Positions 1-7,755 of a DNA stretch of 64,000 nt are shown here, piece by piece. A model generated the notes under the pieces. It was not told the origin of the DNA, did no database searches, and saw only the letters and a program-made list of their open reading frames with translations. Source of the stretch: Mesobacillus selenatarsenatis SF-1 (GTDB taxonomy: Bacteria; Bacillota; Bacilli; Bacillales; Cytobacillaceae); NCBI RefSeq assembly GCF_000813125.1, contig NZ_BASE01000073.1:1-64000 (forward strand), written 5' to 3'. How positions within the stretch are numbered: the stretch's first letter is position 1; every line of letters begins with the position of its first letter. The position numbers were made by a program, and so were the translations under genes.

Positions 1-190
1 AAAAAAAGCTCGTTATTGTGATAGGTTTCAGGTTGTGAAGCCCAAAGCTGTCAAGAAAGGTTCGTTATTGTGACAGGTTTCAGGTAAAGGAACCCAAAGC
101 TGTCAAGAAAAGCTCGTTATTGTGACAGTTTTTCAGGAGATGGGCTGAAAGCTGTCAAGCAACCACTCGTTTTCAGTCAGGTTGTATGGC
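1..190. repeat. 52-bp tandem repeat array, about 3.5 units
   Basis: The unit beginning CGTTATTGTGA recurs at 11, 63 and 115, with a degenerate fourth start near 168, so the period is 52 bp. Each unit holds a TGACAG (or TGATAG) arm, about 23 nt, a CTGTCA arm, then about 17 nt. Arms therefore alternate along the array and any neighbouring pair could form a hairpin. The window begins inside the array, so its true length is unknown. No reading frame spans it convincingly. Confidence 0.85.
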
Positions 191-370
191 AGTTTTTTTA
201 TATTCTATAACCTTTGTACTATTCCATCTAAAATCAAATATCTAGAAAGATAGAACAAACACTCAATATTCAAAAAGGGTGAATTCTACCATAATAGTAA
301 CAGTAGGGTAAATAGGAATATAGTTAAGTTTTTGTAAAGATTTTTTGCAGATAAAGAGGTGTGCAGCGTC

Positions 371-550
371 ATGACTAAGGAGGACCTAATTGAGGATACT
401 CGCAGAAAAATGATTATCAGTATTAAGGAAAATGGATACATGAGTAAAAGGACGATTCAACTGAGCCAGGAATTGGATGTATATATATTGGAGCAACAAA
501 AGATCGGGATGGAACTTCTGAGGAAAAAACGACGCGATTGTCTTGGGTGA
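371..550 (+). CDS. Spo0E-like aspartyl-phosphate phosphatase
   Basis: A 59-residue protein with the Spo0E family signature: two short helices and the LSQELDVYI segment (residues about 30-38), whose SQELD core is the family hallmark. Such proteins dephosphorylate Spo0A~P and delay sporulation. An upstream in-frame GTG at 359 exists, but the AAAGAGGTG ribosome-binding site (353-361) lies over it and is correctly spaced for ATG 371. The C-terminal tail is basic. It stands alone, followed by a small HTH gene. Family membership is well supported; which response regulator it acts on is inference from the family. Confidence 0.8.
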   Translation: MTKEDLIEDTRRKMIISIKENGYMSKRTIQLSQELDVYILEQQKIGMELLRKKRRDCLG

Positions 551-637
551 ACACTATTTCTACTAAAGTTCAATGTGGATTTTTACTGTGTATAAGAAAA
601 AGCGAGCAGGCAGCTAATAAGGAGTTGTGACAACAAC

Positions 638-829
638 ATGAGACCTAAGAGTCTGGGCGACATATTGAGAATGGAAAGATATAAAAGGAGCTTAACCCAG
701 GAAAAAGTGTGTGAAGACTTGGACATCAAGTTGAATACGCTTAGCCGAATCGAAAACAGTAAAAGTGTCCGGGGAACGACTATAAAAAAGCTATTGAATT
801 ATTATCAAATGAGTAAAGAAGATGAATAA
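638..829 (+). CDS. Small XRE-family helix-turn-helix protein
   Basis: A 63-residue protein that is essentially one Cro/C1-type HTH domain: LGDILRMERYKRSLTQEKV (helices 1-2), then DLDIKLNTLSRIENSKS (recognition helix and following loop) and a closing helix with KKLLNYY. No effector domain follows, so it is probably a DNA-binding dimer acting alone or with a partner. The ribosome-binding site is AAGGAG at about 618. It is followed within 15 bp by a terminator, so it is likely monocistronic. Its target cannot be deduced; a site near itself or the neighbouring Spo0E-like gene is only a guess. Confidence 0.75.
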   Translation: MRPKSLGDILRMERYKRSLTQEKVCEDLDIKLNTLSRIENSKSVRGTTIKKLLNYYQMSKEDE

Positions 830-842
830 GGCAGAAGTTAAT

Positions 843-868
843 GCGAGGGGGCATCCCCTCTTTTTTTA
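843..868 (+). terminator. Rho-independent terminator after the XRE gene
   Basis: GAGGGG-CAT-CCCCTC stem followed by seven T residues, immediately downstream of the HTH stop codon. Confidence 0.85.
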
Positions 869-980
869 TCTCCATATCGCTGCAGATGATAGCTTGTACC
901 AAGCGAAAAGGACTGGGAAGAATCAAACTATTATGGCGAAAATAAAATCTTAGTGCTCAAAAGGCTCGAATTACTCTGGC

Positions 981-1016
981 TCCCGCAAGTTCGCTTGAAC
1001 TTGCGGGGCCTTTTTT
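981..1016 (+). terminator. Orphan terminator-like hairpin
   Basis: CCCGCAAGTTC-GCTT-GAACTTGCGGG stem followed by CCTTTTTT. The 110 bases before it hold no recognisable gene, so it may end a short untranslated transcript, back up the terminator at 843, or be what is left of a lost gene. The rest of the 830-1070 interval shows nothing else. Confidence 0.65.
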
Positions 1017-1078
1017 GGGGGATGAGTGACAAGCTAGCGTAGTTACTTTTTATCTTCTGGCTTTCTACTAAAAATATA

Positions 1079-1130
1079 TGTAAACCAAATTAATTATTAG
1101 TTGACATAAAATATTATGAAAGCGTATCCT
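1079..1130 (+). promoter_or_regulatory. BirA-like operator overlapping the bioY promoter
   Basis: TGTAAAC at 1079-1085 and GTTGACA at 1100-1106 form an inverted repeat separated by 14 bp, the arrangement known for Gram-positive BirA biotin operators (TTGTTAAC-N14/15-GTTAACAA). The right half contains a TTGACA -35 box (1101-1106); TATCCT at 1125-1130 could be the -10 with an 18-bp spacer. BirA bound to biotinyl-AMP would cover the -35 box. The site match is visible; function is inferred from the biotin genes downstream. Confidence 0.65.
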
Positions 1131-1162
1131 TGTTTTATATAACAGAAAAGGAGCGCTTTTTT

Positions 1163-1753
1163 ATGAAGTTTAAAGCACTAGATTTAACTCTGGCATCCAT
1201 GTTTGTCGGTCTCATGGCGATTGGTGCGAATATCACTTCCTTTGTACCGTTTATGGTCGTCGGCGGTGTGCCAATCACCCTGCAAACCTTCTTCGCTATT
1301 TTAGCGGGAATCATCCTCGGAAGCCGCCTTGGAGCGATTTCCATGACGGTCTATGCATTGGTGGGATTGGTAGGTGTCCCAGTCTTCGCAAAATTTGGGG
1401 CAGGGTTGTCTACTTTTATCAGCCCAACATTCGGTTTTATTCTATCGTTTATCTTTACAGCTTATGTCGCAGGGAAAATGGTAGAAAAGAATCGTACATT
1501 ATTCGCCTTTATCTTTGCTTCATTAACAGGACTCGTCATTAACTATGTATTCGGGACAAATTGGATGTACTTTGCTTATAAGTTCTGGGCTGCGGCCCCG
1601 GAAGGTTTTACGTATAAAATGGCCTGGCTGTGGATGGTTGTCCCGCTTCCAAAAGACATCATCCTTGCTGTATTCGCTGGCATGATGGGGTATAGGCTGG
1701 AGAAAACAGTCCTGCAGAAAGGCAGCTTCAAGCACTTAAGGAAAGCAGCTTAA
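1163..1753 (+). CDS. bioY: Biotin ECF transporter S component BioY
   Basis: A 196-residue, highly hydrophobic protein of BioY length and pattern with about six membrane segments. Family-typical stretches are the early ALDLTLASMFVGLMAIGANI helix, the VVGGVPITLQTFF segment and the GLVGVPVFAKFGAG loop. BioY binds biotin and works alone or with the general ECF module (EcfA/A'/T), which is not in this window. Start ATG 1163 follows AAAAGGAGC (1147-1155) with good spacing; a frame open from 1130 has no ribosome-binding site. It lies 22 bp before bioB and behind a BirA-like operator, so uptake and the last synthesis step appear co-regulated by biotin. Confidence 0.93.
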   Translation: MKFKALDLTLASMFVGLMAIGANITSFVPFMVVGGVPITLQTFFAILAGIILGSRLGAISMTVYALVGLVGVPVFAKFGAGLSTFISPTFGFILSFIFTAYVAGKMVEKNRTLFAFIFASLTGLVINYVFGTNWMYFAYKFWAAAPEGFTYKMAWLWMVVPLPKDIILAVFAGMMGYRLEKTVLQKGSFKHLRKAA

Positions 1754-1775
1754 TATTAAAGGGGGAATGAATAGC

Positions 1776-2768
1776 ATGGGATACTGGAAGGAGTTAGCGC
1801 TGGGTGTGCTCAATGGAAATGAGCTTTCGGATGCAGAGGCTTTAAGCATACTGGATTGTCCTGATCAGGAACTGCTCGAGTTACTTCAGGCAGCCTACCT
1901 TATACGCCACCACTATTATGGAAATAGCGTGAAACTAAATATGATCATCAATACAAAATCGGGGTTATGCCCGGAAAACTGCGGTTACTGTGCTCAATCC
2001 AGCATATCGGAAGCACCTATCCAAAAGTATAAAATGATGGATAAGGATACAATCCTTAAAGGTGCTGAGCAGGCTTTCAACCTGAATGCAGGCACCTATT
2101 GCATTGTTGCCAGCGGCAGAGGGCCAAGTGAAAAGGAAATTGATACAGTCACCTCGGCTGTAGAGGAAATTAAAGATAAATATGGCCTTAAGGTTTGTGC
2201 CTGTCTGGGAATCCTTAAGCCCTCACAAGCAGAAAGACTGAAAGCAGCTGGTGTCGATCGATACAACCATAACCTCAACACTTCAGCAAACCATCATACA
2301 GCCATCACGACATCACATACATATGAAGATCGCGTCAATACGGTGGAACTTATTAAAAGTTCGGGGATTTCACCATGCTCCGGGGTAATAGTAGGAATGA
2401 AGGAAACGAAGCAAGATGTGGTTGACATGGCACGCAGCCTTAAAGCACTGGACGCTGATTCCATACCGGTCAATTTCCTTCATGCGATTGACGGTACCCC
2501 GCTGGAAGGAACAGATGAATTGAGTCCGCGTTACTGCCTGAAAGTCCTGTGCCTGATGCGATTCATCAACCCAACAAAAGAAATCAGGATCTCCGGAGGC
2601 AGAGAAGTGAACCTGCGCAGCCTACAGCCTTTAGGGCTATATCCTGCTAACTCAATCTTTGTCGGAGATTATTTAACAACTGAAGGACAAGAAACGACTG
2701 CAGACCATAGAATGCTAGAGGATTTAGGATTTGAAATTGAATTTGCAAAGGAAGAAATTCCGTCATAA
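1776..2768 (+). CDS. bioB: Biotin synthase BioB
   Basis: A 330-residue radical SAM enzyme that inserts sulfur into dethiobiotin. The CPENCGYCAQSS motif (residues about 69-80) is the CxxxCxxC cluster-binding loop followed by the BioB-specific YCAQSS. Later the NHNLNTS, PCSGVIVGMKET and ISGGREVNLRS segments are family-typical, including the arginine that ligates the 2Fe-2S cluster. ATG 1767 directly abuts the AAAGGGGGA site, whereas ATG 1776 is 9 nt from it and gives the usual BioB N terminus, so 1776 is preferred. No bioA, bioD, bioF or bioW is present; the remaining pathway must be elsewhere or absent. Confidence 0.95.
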   Translation: MGYWKELALGVLNGNELSDAEALSILDCPDQELLELLQAAYLIRHHYYGNSVKLNMIINTKSGLCPENCGYCAQSSISEAPIQKYKMMDKDTILKGAEQAFNLNAGTYCIVASGRGPSEKEIDTVTSAVEEIKDKYGLKVCACLGILKPSQAERLKAAGVDRYNHNLNTSANHHTAITTSHTYEDRVNTVELIKSSGISPCSGVIVGMKETKQDVVDMARSLKALDADSIPVNFLHAIDGTPLEGTDELSPRYCLKVLCLMRFINPTKEIRISGGREVNLRSLQPLGLYPANSIFVGDYLTTEGQETTADHRMLEDLGFEIEFAKEEIPS

Positions 2769-2771
2769 ACA

Positions 2772-2816
2772 GAACCCAGTGTAGTAGACACATTTACTGC
2801 GCTGGGTCTTTTTTTT
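2772..2816 (+). terminator. Terminator after bioYB
   Basis: ACCCAG...CTGGGT stem with an interrupted middle, followed by nine T residues. Confidence 0.8.
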
Positions 2817-2839
2817 TGAGAACAAATGGCTAATTACTG

Positions 2840-2877
2840 TTAATTCGTCTTTACCATTATTATACTGAATTTTTACA
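2840..2877 (+). promoter_or_regulatory. Probable Pho-box array upstream of phoX
   Basis: TTAATT (2840), TTTACC (2850), TTATAC (2860) and TTTACA (2872) recur every 10-12 bp. Bacillus PhoP binds direct TT(A/T/C)ACA repeats spaced about 11 bp apart, usually four hexamers. The last copy matches exactly and the others by three to five bases. The phosphatase directly downstream fits phosphate-starvation control. The pattern is visible; PhoP binding is inferred. Confidence 0.5.
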
Positions 2878-2955
2878 TAATTCTGGTTATCCCTTAATAA
2901 TTTCCATTTAATCTATTACTAGATTCAAAAATACATAGATGAGGAGAGATGAGGT

Positions 2956-4389
2956 ATGACTAATCAGAATGCTAATAGTGGCTTGAACAGAAGGGATTTC
3001 TTAAAAGCGGGTGGGGTAAGCGCACTTGCCCTTACTCTTGGCAGCACGGGAGTAATGGGACTGAGCTCAACAGCTTTTGCGGATTCAGCTGATAATCCAA
3101 CCAGTGGATTTGGCGGGTATGGAGATTTGGTTCCAGATCCTAATGGCATTCTCGATCTTCCAAAGGGCTTCCATTACAAAATTATATCCAGAGAAGGCGA
3201 CTTGATGACAGACGGAACCAAGATCCCTGGAGCATTTGATGGAATGGCGGCTTTTGAGGGGCAGAACAACACGACAATTCTAGTTCGTAATCATGAATTA
3301 TCGTCAGGTCCAGCTTTTGGCAGAAATCCTTATGACCCAAATGCACAAGGTGGTACTACCGCTCTAGTTGTAGGAGCAAATCGGAAGGTGATCAAAGAAT
3401 ATGTGACATCTTCAGGTACAATCCGAAATTGTGCAGGCGGCGCGACACCTTGGGGCACGTGGCTAACTTGCGAAGAAAACCGCTCCGAGGGCCACGGATA
3501 TGTATTCGAAGTCGATCCGACACAGCCTGAAAACGATATGTCCAAAACGCCAATTAAAGAAATGGGCCGTTTTTCACATGAAGCATGTGCAATTGACCCA
3601 GCAACAGGATATGTCTACTTAACCGAAGATGCAAGCCCGAGCTTCCTGTATCGTTTTATCCCGAATAACTTGAGCCAAAAGCCGGGTGCGCTGCAAAAAG
3701 GCGGCAAGTTATATGCGGCAGCGATTGAAGCGGTCGCTGATCCGTCAGCCAGCACTTTTAAAACGGGACAAACCTTTAAAATTGTTTGGAAGGAAGTAAA
3801 TCCTCACTGGTGCCGTGAAGAAGCTGCTGCGCAAAACTGTATTGTCTTCTCCAGGCTTGAGGGAGCCTTCTTTCAAGAAGGGGTTTTCTGGTTCGATGAC
3901 ACCTCTGCCGGTGATAAAAAACTTGGCCGCGTGTATCGTTATATTCCTCACACGAATACATTGGAGCTATTCTATGAGGGCAATGACGCAAGGCAAATGG
4001 AGTATCCGGACAATATTTGCTGTACCCCTTGGGGCGACCTTTGGTATGCAGAAGATGGTTCTGGCCAGGATCGCATTATGGGAATTACTCCAGAAGGCAA
4101 GGTGTACCCGTTTGCTGCCAATCGTTTAAGTGGTGCAGAATTGGCTGGTCCAACCTTCTCACCAGATGGAAATACCCTTTTCGTCAATATTCAAAGCCCT
4201 GGCAAAACGTTTGCGATTTGGGGACCATTCCAACGTCGCAATGCTGCTCGCGCAAGGGAAATGTCCTTTGCAGCTCCGGCGAACCTTGCACCACAGGTTT
4301 CTGAAGAAGTGGCTAAGGCTGCCAAGGCGCAAGGTATGTCCATTCTGGAAGCAGCAGCATTTGAACGCCACGGAGTAAAAATGAATTAA
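2956..4389 (+). CDS. phoX: Tat-exported PhoX-family alkaline phosphatase
   Basis: A 477-residue protein with a twin-arginine signal (NRRDFLKAGG, arginines 12-13), a hydrophobic core and a STAFA cleavage site near residue 42. The mature part matches the PhoX/DUF839 family (Fe/Ca-dependent phosphomonoesterases with a beta-propeller fold): GDLVPDPNGILDLPKGF, the RNHE segment, CAGGATPWGTWLTCEENRSE, and FSHEACAIDPATGYVYLTED. It acts outside the membrane to release phosphate from esters. The next two genes encode TatA and TatC, the minimal translocase, mirroring phoD-tatAd-tatCd of Bacillus subtilis with a different phosphatase. A Pho-box-like array precedes it. Confidence 0.88.
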   Translation: MTNQNANSGLNRRDFLKAGGVSALALTLGSTGVMGLSSTAFADSADNPTSGFGGYGDLVPDPNGILDLPKGFHYKIISREGDLMTDGTKIPGAFDGMAAFEGQNNTTILVRNHELSSGPAFGRNPYDPNAQGGTTALVVGANRKVIKEYVTSSGTIRNCAGGATPWGTWLTCEENRSEGHGYVFEVDPTQPENDMSKTPIKEMGRFSHEACAIDPATGYVYLTEDASPSFLYRFIPNNLSQKPGALQKGGKLYAAAIEAVADPSASTFKTGQTFKIVWKEVNPHWCREEAAAQNCIVFSRLEGAFFQEGVFWFDDTSAGDKKLGRVYRYIPHTNTLELFYEGNDARQMEYPDNICCTPWGDLWYAEDGSGQDRIMGITPEGKVYPFAANRLSGAELAGPTFSPDGNTLFVNIQSPGKTFAIWGPFQRRNAARAREMSFAAPANLAPQVSEEVAKAAKAQGMSILEAAAFERHGVKMN

Positions 4390-4409
4390 ACGATTTAACA
4401 GATACGATA

Positions 4410-4452
4410 AAAAGATGTAAGCTAAACACTTTGTATGGTTTACATCTTTTTT
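4410..4452 (+). terminator. Terminator between phoX and tatA
   Basis: AAGATGTAA pairs with TTACATCTT across a loop that can extend the stem, followed by TTTTTT. It would cut read-through from phoX, so tatA may be made from partial read-through or its own promoter. Confidence 0.75.
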
Positions 4453-4520
4453 ACCATATCGGTTATGTTTTGGTGAGCAAGTGACCAAGATAGAACCGTT
4501 AAAGTAATGGAGGTTATAGA

Positions 4521-4715
4521 ATGTTACAGAATATAGGGATACCTGGTTTAATTTTAGTGCTGGTCATTGCTTTAATTATTTTTGGGCCATCCAAGCTGCC
4601 TGAAATTGGCCGTGCGTTTGGATCGACTTTAAAAGAGTTTAAAAAATCAACACGTGAGTTGGTTTCGGATGACGAGTCGAAGAAAGACGAGAATAAAAGC
4701 AGTGCAACTCAATAA
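4521..4715 (+). CDS. tatA: Twin-arginine translocase subunit TatA
   Basis: A 64-residue protein with the standard TatA layout: a single N-terminal membrane helix ([16 protein letters not shown]), the FGP hinge, an amphipathic helix ([19 protein letters not shown]) and a charged tail. It oligomerises to form the passage through which folded substrates cross. The length matches bifunctional Bacillus TatA proteins that also replace TatB. Start ATG 4521 follows TGGAGG. It lies between its likely main substrate (PhoX, upstream) and tatC. Confidence 0.95.
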   Translation: MLQNIGIPGLILVLVIALIIFGPSKLPEIGRAFGSTLKEFKKSTRELVSDDESKKDENKSSATQ

Positions 4716-4724
4716 GGAATAGAA

Positions 4725-4759
4725 GAAGATGCCGGTATATACTTTCATCTTCTTTTTTT
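4725..4759 (+). terminator. Terminator after tatA
   Basis: AGAAGATG...CATCTTCT hairpin followed by TTTTTTT. The adjacent inverted-repeat element begins within three bases of its T tract. Confidence 0.8.
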
Positions 4760-4761
4760 AA

Positions 4762-4943
4762 AGCTCTTTTCTCAAACTTTGTTGCTATTGACTACAAACT
4801 AGAAGTGAATGAACTATATTTCTTCGCAAAGTAGACTCTTGTAATGAGAAAAGAGCATGCAGACTTAATACCGACATACAAAATGGCTTTATACTACGTT
4901 AAAATCGGCTTTAGGATTTTAACAACAATCTTACGAAAACAGC
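4762..4943 (+). mobile_element. 182-bp inverted-repeat element (MITE-like), copy 1
   Basis: A near-copy lies at 33087-33269. The ends are imperfect inverted repeats: the left end (GGCTCTTTTCTCAAAC...) and the reverse complement of the right end (GGCTGTTTTCGTAAAG...) agree at about 18 of 23 positions. Inside, GCTCTTTTCTC is mirrored by GAGAAAAGAGC (4846-4856), and TTAAAATC/GATTTTAA flank an 8-nt loop near the right end. No coding capacity. It ends 21 bp before the tatC start. It may be a non-autonomous transposable element, a structured leader, or both. Confidence 0.75.
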
Positions 4944-4964
4944 ATTTTTAAAAGAGGTGATTTC

Positions 4965-5690
4965 ATGGATGGAAAACAGATGAATCTGGTGGACCACTTG
5001 GGTGAATTGCGAAAACGACTGATGATCATCGTTGGCAGCTTTATGATCATTGTCATGTTGGCATTGGTCTATGTAAAGAATATTTACCACTGGCTAGTCC
5101 AGGATTTATCAATAAAATTAGCCGTTCTCGGTCCAAGTGATGTTCTGTGGGTTTATTTAATGCTTGCGGCTGTGATTGCCGTAACAGGGACGATCCCCAT
5201 TGCAGCCCATCAGACTTGGCTCTTTGTCCGGCCTGCTTTATCTGAAAAAGAGAAAAAAGTAACAGTAGCCTACATACCAGCACTATTTCTGCTTTTTATA
5301 GCGGGTATTTGTTTTGGTTATTTTGTCATTTTTCCGCTGGTGTTTCAATTCCTGCTAACGCTATCACAAGACATGTTCATGGAGTTTTTCACCACCGAAA
5401 AATACTTTCGTTTTTTAATTCATATGGTCCTGCCCTTTGGTTTCCTGTTTGAATTGCCTGTCATTATCATGTTTTTGACAAGCCTGGGTGTGTTAAATCC
5501 ATACCGGCTGCAAAAAGCCAGGAAGTACTCCTATTTTGTGTTGATTGTAACGGCGGTCCTAATCACGCCACCTGATCTTCTCTCAGACATACTTGTCATT
5601 ATCCCGCTGCTGTTTTTGTACGAATGCAGTGTTCTATTATCGAAGGTAGTTTACCGTCGAAAACAAGGATCTGAATTATCGGCAGCATAA
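4965..5690 (+). CDS. tatC: Twin-arginine translocase subunit TatC
   Basis: A 241-residue protein with six predicted membrane helices, the TatC length and topology. The N terminus has the conserved MNLVDHLGELRKRL (HLxELRxRL) needed for signal-peptide recognition, and later the family-typical FVRPALSEKEKK loop and the VLNPYRLQKARKYSYFVL segment. TatC receives RR signal peptides such as that of PhoX and recruits TatA. The RBS AAAAGAGGTGA at 4949-4959 is well placed for ATG 4965. The 182-bp repeat element forms most of its upstream region, so its leader may influence expression. Confidence 0.95.
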   Translation: MDGKQMNLVDHLGELRKRLMIIVGSFMIIVMLALVYVKNIYHWLVQDLSIKLAVLGPSDVLWVYLMLAAVIAVTGTIPIAAHQTWLFVRPALSEKEKKVTVAYIPALFLLFIAGICFGYFVIFPLVFQFLLTLSQDMFMEFFTTEKYFRFLIHMVLPFGFLFELPVIIMFLTSLGVLNPYRLQKARKYSYFVLIVTAVLITPPDLLSDILVIIPLLFLYECSVLLSKVVYRRKQGSELSAA

Positions 5691-5753
5691 ACTTTGCTTC
5701 TTAAAAACATTGTCAGAAGTTTTATGTGGGTCTCATGTGGCAAGCACGACTAA

Positions 5754-5781
5754 GACAGCGAAATTGATTCGCTGTCTTTTT
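5754..5781 (+). terminator. Terminator between tatC and the convergent gene
   Basis: GACAGCGAA-ATTGA-TTCGCTGTC stem followed by TTTTT; it sits between convergent genes and could also act on the minus strand. Confidence 0.85.
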
Positions 5782-5790
5782 ACATATAAG

Positions 5791-6195
5791 TTATTCTTCC
5801 TTGGACATGGCATTATAGTTTTTGAGACCTTTAAACAGCTTTTTCTTCTTCAAGTACTTTTCGTTAAGAACTAGTACTTTCCCGTTCTCAGCGGCTGAAA
5901 ATTTACGGTAGACGGATTTGTATTTTTCAAAGGCTAAGTGACCGGAAATGTAAAAAGGTAAAATGATGGCGATGAGGATCAGTACATCTCTGATGATATG
6001 AAATTGTTGCTCGAAAACATATCTCGTCATAACCGCCTGGGTTGCAAAAGCCACCATTAAGATGATTAGCACATTGCAGATGTGAAAAGCAAAAAACTCC
6101 TTTCCTCTAAGAAACATCCGTTCAAGTTCATTTTTAAAAATGAGGGAAATGAATACCGAAATCACAATGAAAATAAGCGAAATAAAAAACGCCAT
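5791..6195 (-). CDS. Hypothetical membrane protein, 134 aa
   Basis: Not recognised with certainty. The protein starts MAFFISLIFIVISV and has about three hydrophobic segments (residues 1-22, about 38-58 and about 74-96) followed by a lysine-rich cytoplasmic tail (KYLKKKKLFKGLKNYN). The frame is open up to 6318, but a strong GGAGGACGGG site lies directly before ATG 6195, so the shorter start is used. Size and layout recall small Bacillus DUF4181-like membrane proteins, but I cannot confirm that. It is convergent with tatC and monocistronic. Confidence 0.65.
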   Translation of the reverse strand: MAFFISLIFIVISVFISLIFKNELERMFLRGKEFFAFHICNVLIILMVAFATQAVMTRYVFEQQFHIIRDVLILIAIILPFYISGHLAFEKYKSVYRKFSAAENGKVLVLNEKYLKKKKLFKGLKNYNAMSKEE

Positions 6196-6393
6196 TTTAC
6201 CCGTCCTCCTTCGTGGATGAACCCTTTTCAGCATTGTAACATAATGCTCGCGGTGAGTAATTGAGGATAGGATTCTACCTAAAGCATATGTGGTTTGAGA
6301 GACAGTAAGTGATCCCACGATTCCCCTTTTACATACTTTTCCTTTACCTGAGCAACATAAAAAGAAATTGAATTGTAGGCAGGGGGCTTGGAA

Positions 6394-7599
6394 ATGAGCT
6401 TGGATGATGTGATTTTAGCGCGGGAAAAAATGAAGGGAATTGTACATACGACCCCTCTTGATTATTCTAAAACGTTCAGCAATCTCTCAAATAATGAAGT
6501 ATATTTGAAGCTTGAAAACCTGCAAAAGACGGGGTCCTTCAAGGTTAGGGGTTCTTATAATAAACTAATATCTTTGCCTCCTGAAAAGCTTCAAAACGGG
6601 GTTGTGGCAGCTTCAGCCGGCAATCATGCTCAGGGTGTTGCGTATTCCTGCCAGATGCTCGGCATTCGGTGCAGCATTGTCATGCCGAAAGGTGCGCCTC
6701 TCAGCAAGGTGCTGGCAACTAGGCAATACGGAGCTGAAGTCATACTCGAAGGTGCAGTTTTTGATGAAGCCCTCGCCTTTGCATTGGAGCTGAAAGACAA
6801 GGTTGGCGCCACTTTTATCCATGCCTTTGATGATGAGGCAGTCATTGCCGGACAAGGCACAGTTGGTTTGGAAATACTTGATCAGCTGCCGGATGTCGAG
6901 GCAATTGTCTGCCCTGTTGGCGGGGGAGGACTTATTGCAGGCGTCGCGTTGGCGGTGAAAGAGAAAAATCCGGACATTAAGGTATATGGAGTCCAGACGC
7001 TTGCATGTCCGAGTATGAAACAGTCGTTAACAGAGAACAAGCCAGTCGCTGTTGAAGCAGCCCCAACTATGGCAGATGGAATTGCTGTTCAGAAGCCCGG
7101 ATTAAAGACTTTTGAGATCATTAGAAATTATGTGGATGACATTTTCTGTGTGGACGAGATGGAAATAGCCCGAACCATGCTTCTTGTCCTGGAGCGAAAT
7201 AAGCTGCTGGTTGAGGGATCTGGTGCAAGCCCGCTTGCAGCACTGCTTTACGATAAAGTGAAGCTTAGCGGTAAGAAGGTTGCCGTTGTTTTAAGCGGGG
7301 GAAATGTAGATGTCAATTTTATCTCTCGAATCATTGAACGTGGACTCGTTGAATCCGGCAGGTTTGCCCATTTGACGATTTCTTTGAAAGATAAGCCAGG
7401 AGAGATGCAAAGAGTGCTGAACTCCGTAACTGAACTGAACGCAAACATCCAATCCGTCAACCTTAACCGGATCGGCAAGCATATCTATCCAGGCTTTGCA
7501 CAGCTGGAGTTATCAGTGGAAACGAAGGACCATGAACATATAGAGCAGCTAGAGAAGAAGTTAAGAGGTCACGGATTTCAGCTGGAGATGGAAGAATAG
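6394..7599 (+). CDS. ilvA: Threonine ammonia-lyase (threonine deaminase)
   Basis: A 401-residue PLP enzyme converting threonine to 2-oxobutyrate and ammonia, the entry to isoleucine synthesis. The PLP lysine lies in KTGSFKVRG (residues about 46-54), the substrate loop is ASAGNHAQGVAYS, and the glycine-rich phosphate cradle is VGGGGLIAG. The last 75 residues form an ACT-like domain (HLTISLKDKPGEMQRVL), the usual site of allosteric control. The length fits the ~400-residue single-ACT class rather than the long enterobacterial IlvA. ATG 6394 follows AGGGGG; a TTG two codons earlier is less well spaced. No other ilv gene adjoins, so a catabolic (TdcB-like) role is possible. Confidence 0.9.
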   Translation: MSLDDVILAREKMKGIVHTTPLDYSKTFSNLSNNEVYLKLENLQKTGSFKVRGSYNKLISLPPEKLQNGVVAASAGNHAQGVAYSCQMLGIRCSIVMPKGAPLSKVLATRQYGAEVILEGAVFDEALAFALELKDKVGATFIHAFDDEAVIAGQGTVGLEILDQLPDVEAIVCPVGGGGLIAGVALAVKEKNPDIKVYGVQTLACPSMKQSLTENKPVAVEAAPTMADGIAVQKPGLKTFEIIRNYVDDIFCVDEMEIARTMLLVLERNKLLVEGSGASPLAALLYDKVKLSGKKVAVVLSGGNVDVNFISRIIERGLVESGRFAHLTISLKDKPGEMQRVLNSVTELNANIQSVNLNRIGKHIYPGFAQLELSVETKDHEHIEQLEKKLRGHGFQLEMEE

Positions 7600-7755
7600 C
7601 CATGGAATTGGGAGCAATGAAGCATGGGGAATGTGACCCGTGCTTTTTGGTGTGGCAGACCGATTGATAGAACACGACATTCTCGAAACTAATAATAGTA
7701 TAATGAACTAACAAGGTTTGTTCTGACTAGTGATTATTAAGGAGAGGATTAATCG

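Noticed and set aside
4762-4943. Group II intron or insertion sequence.
   Set aside because: Too short, no coding capacity and no intron domain V-like hairpin; a MITE or leader explains the ends better.
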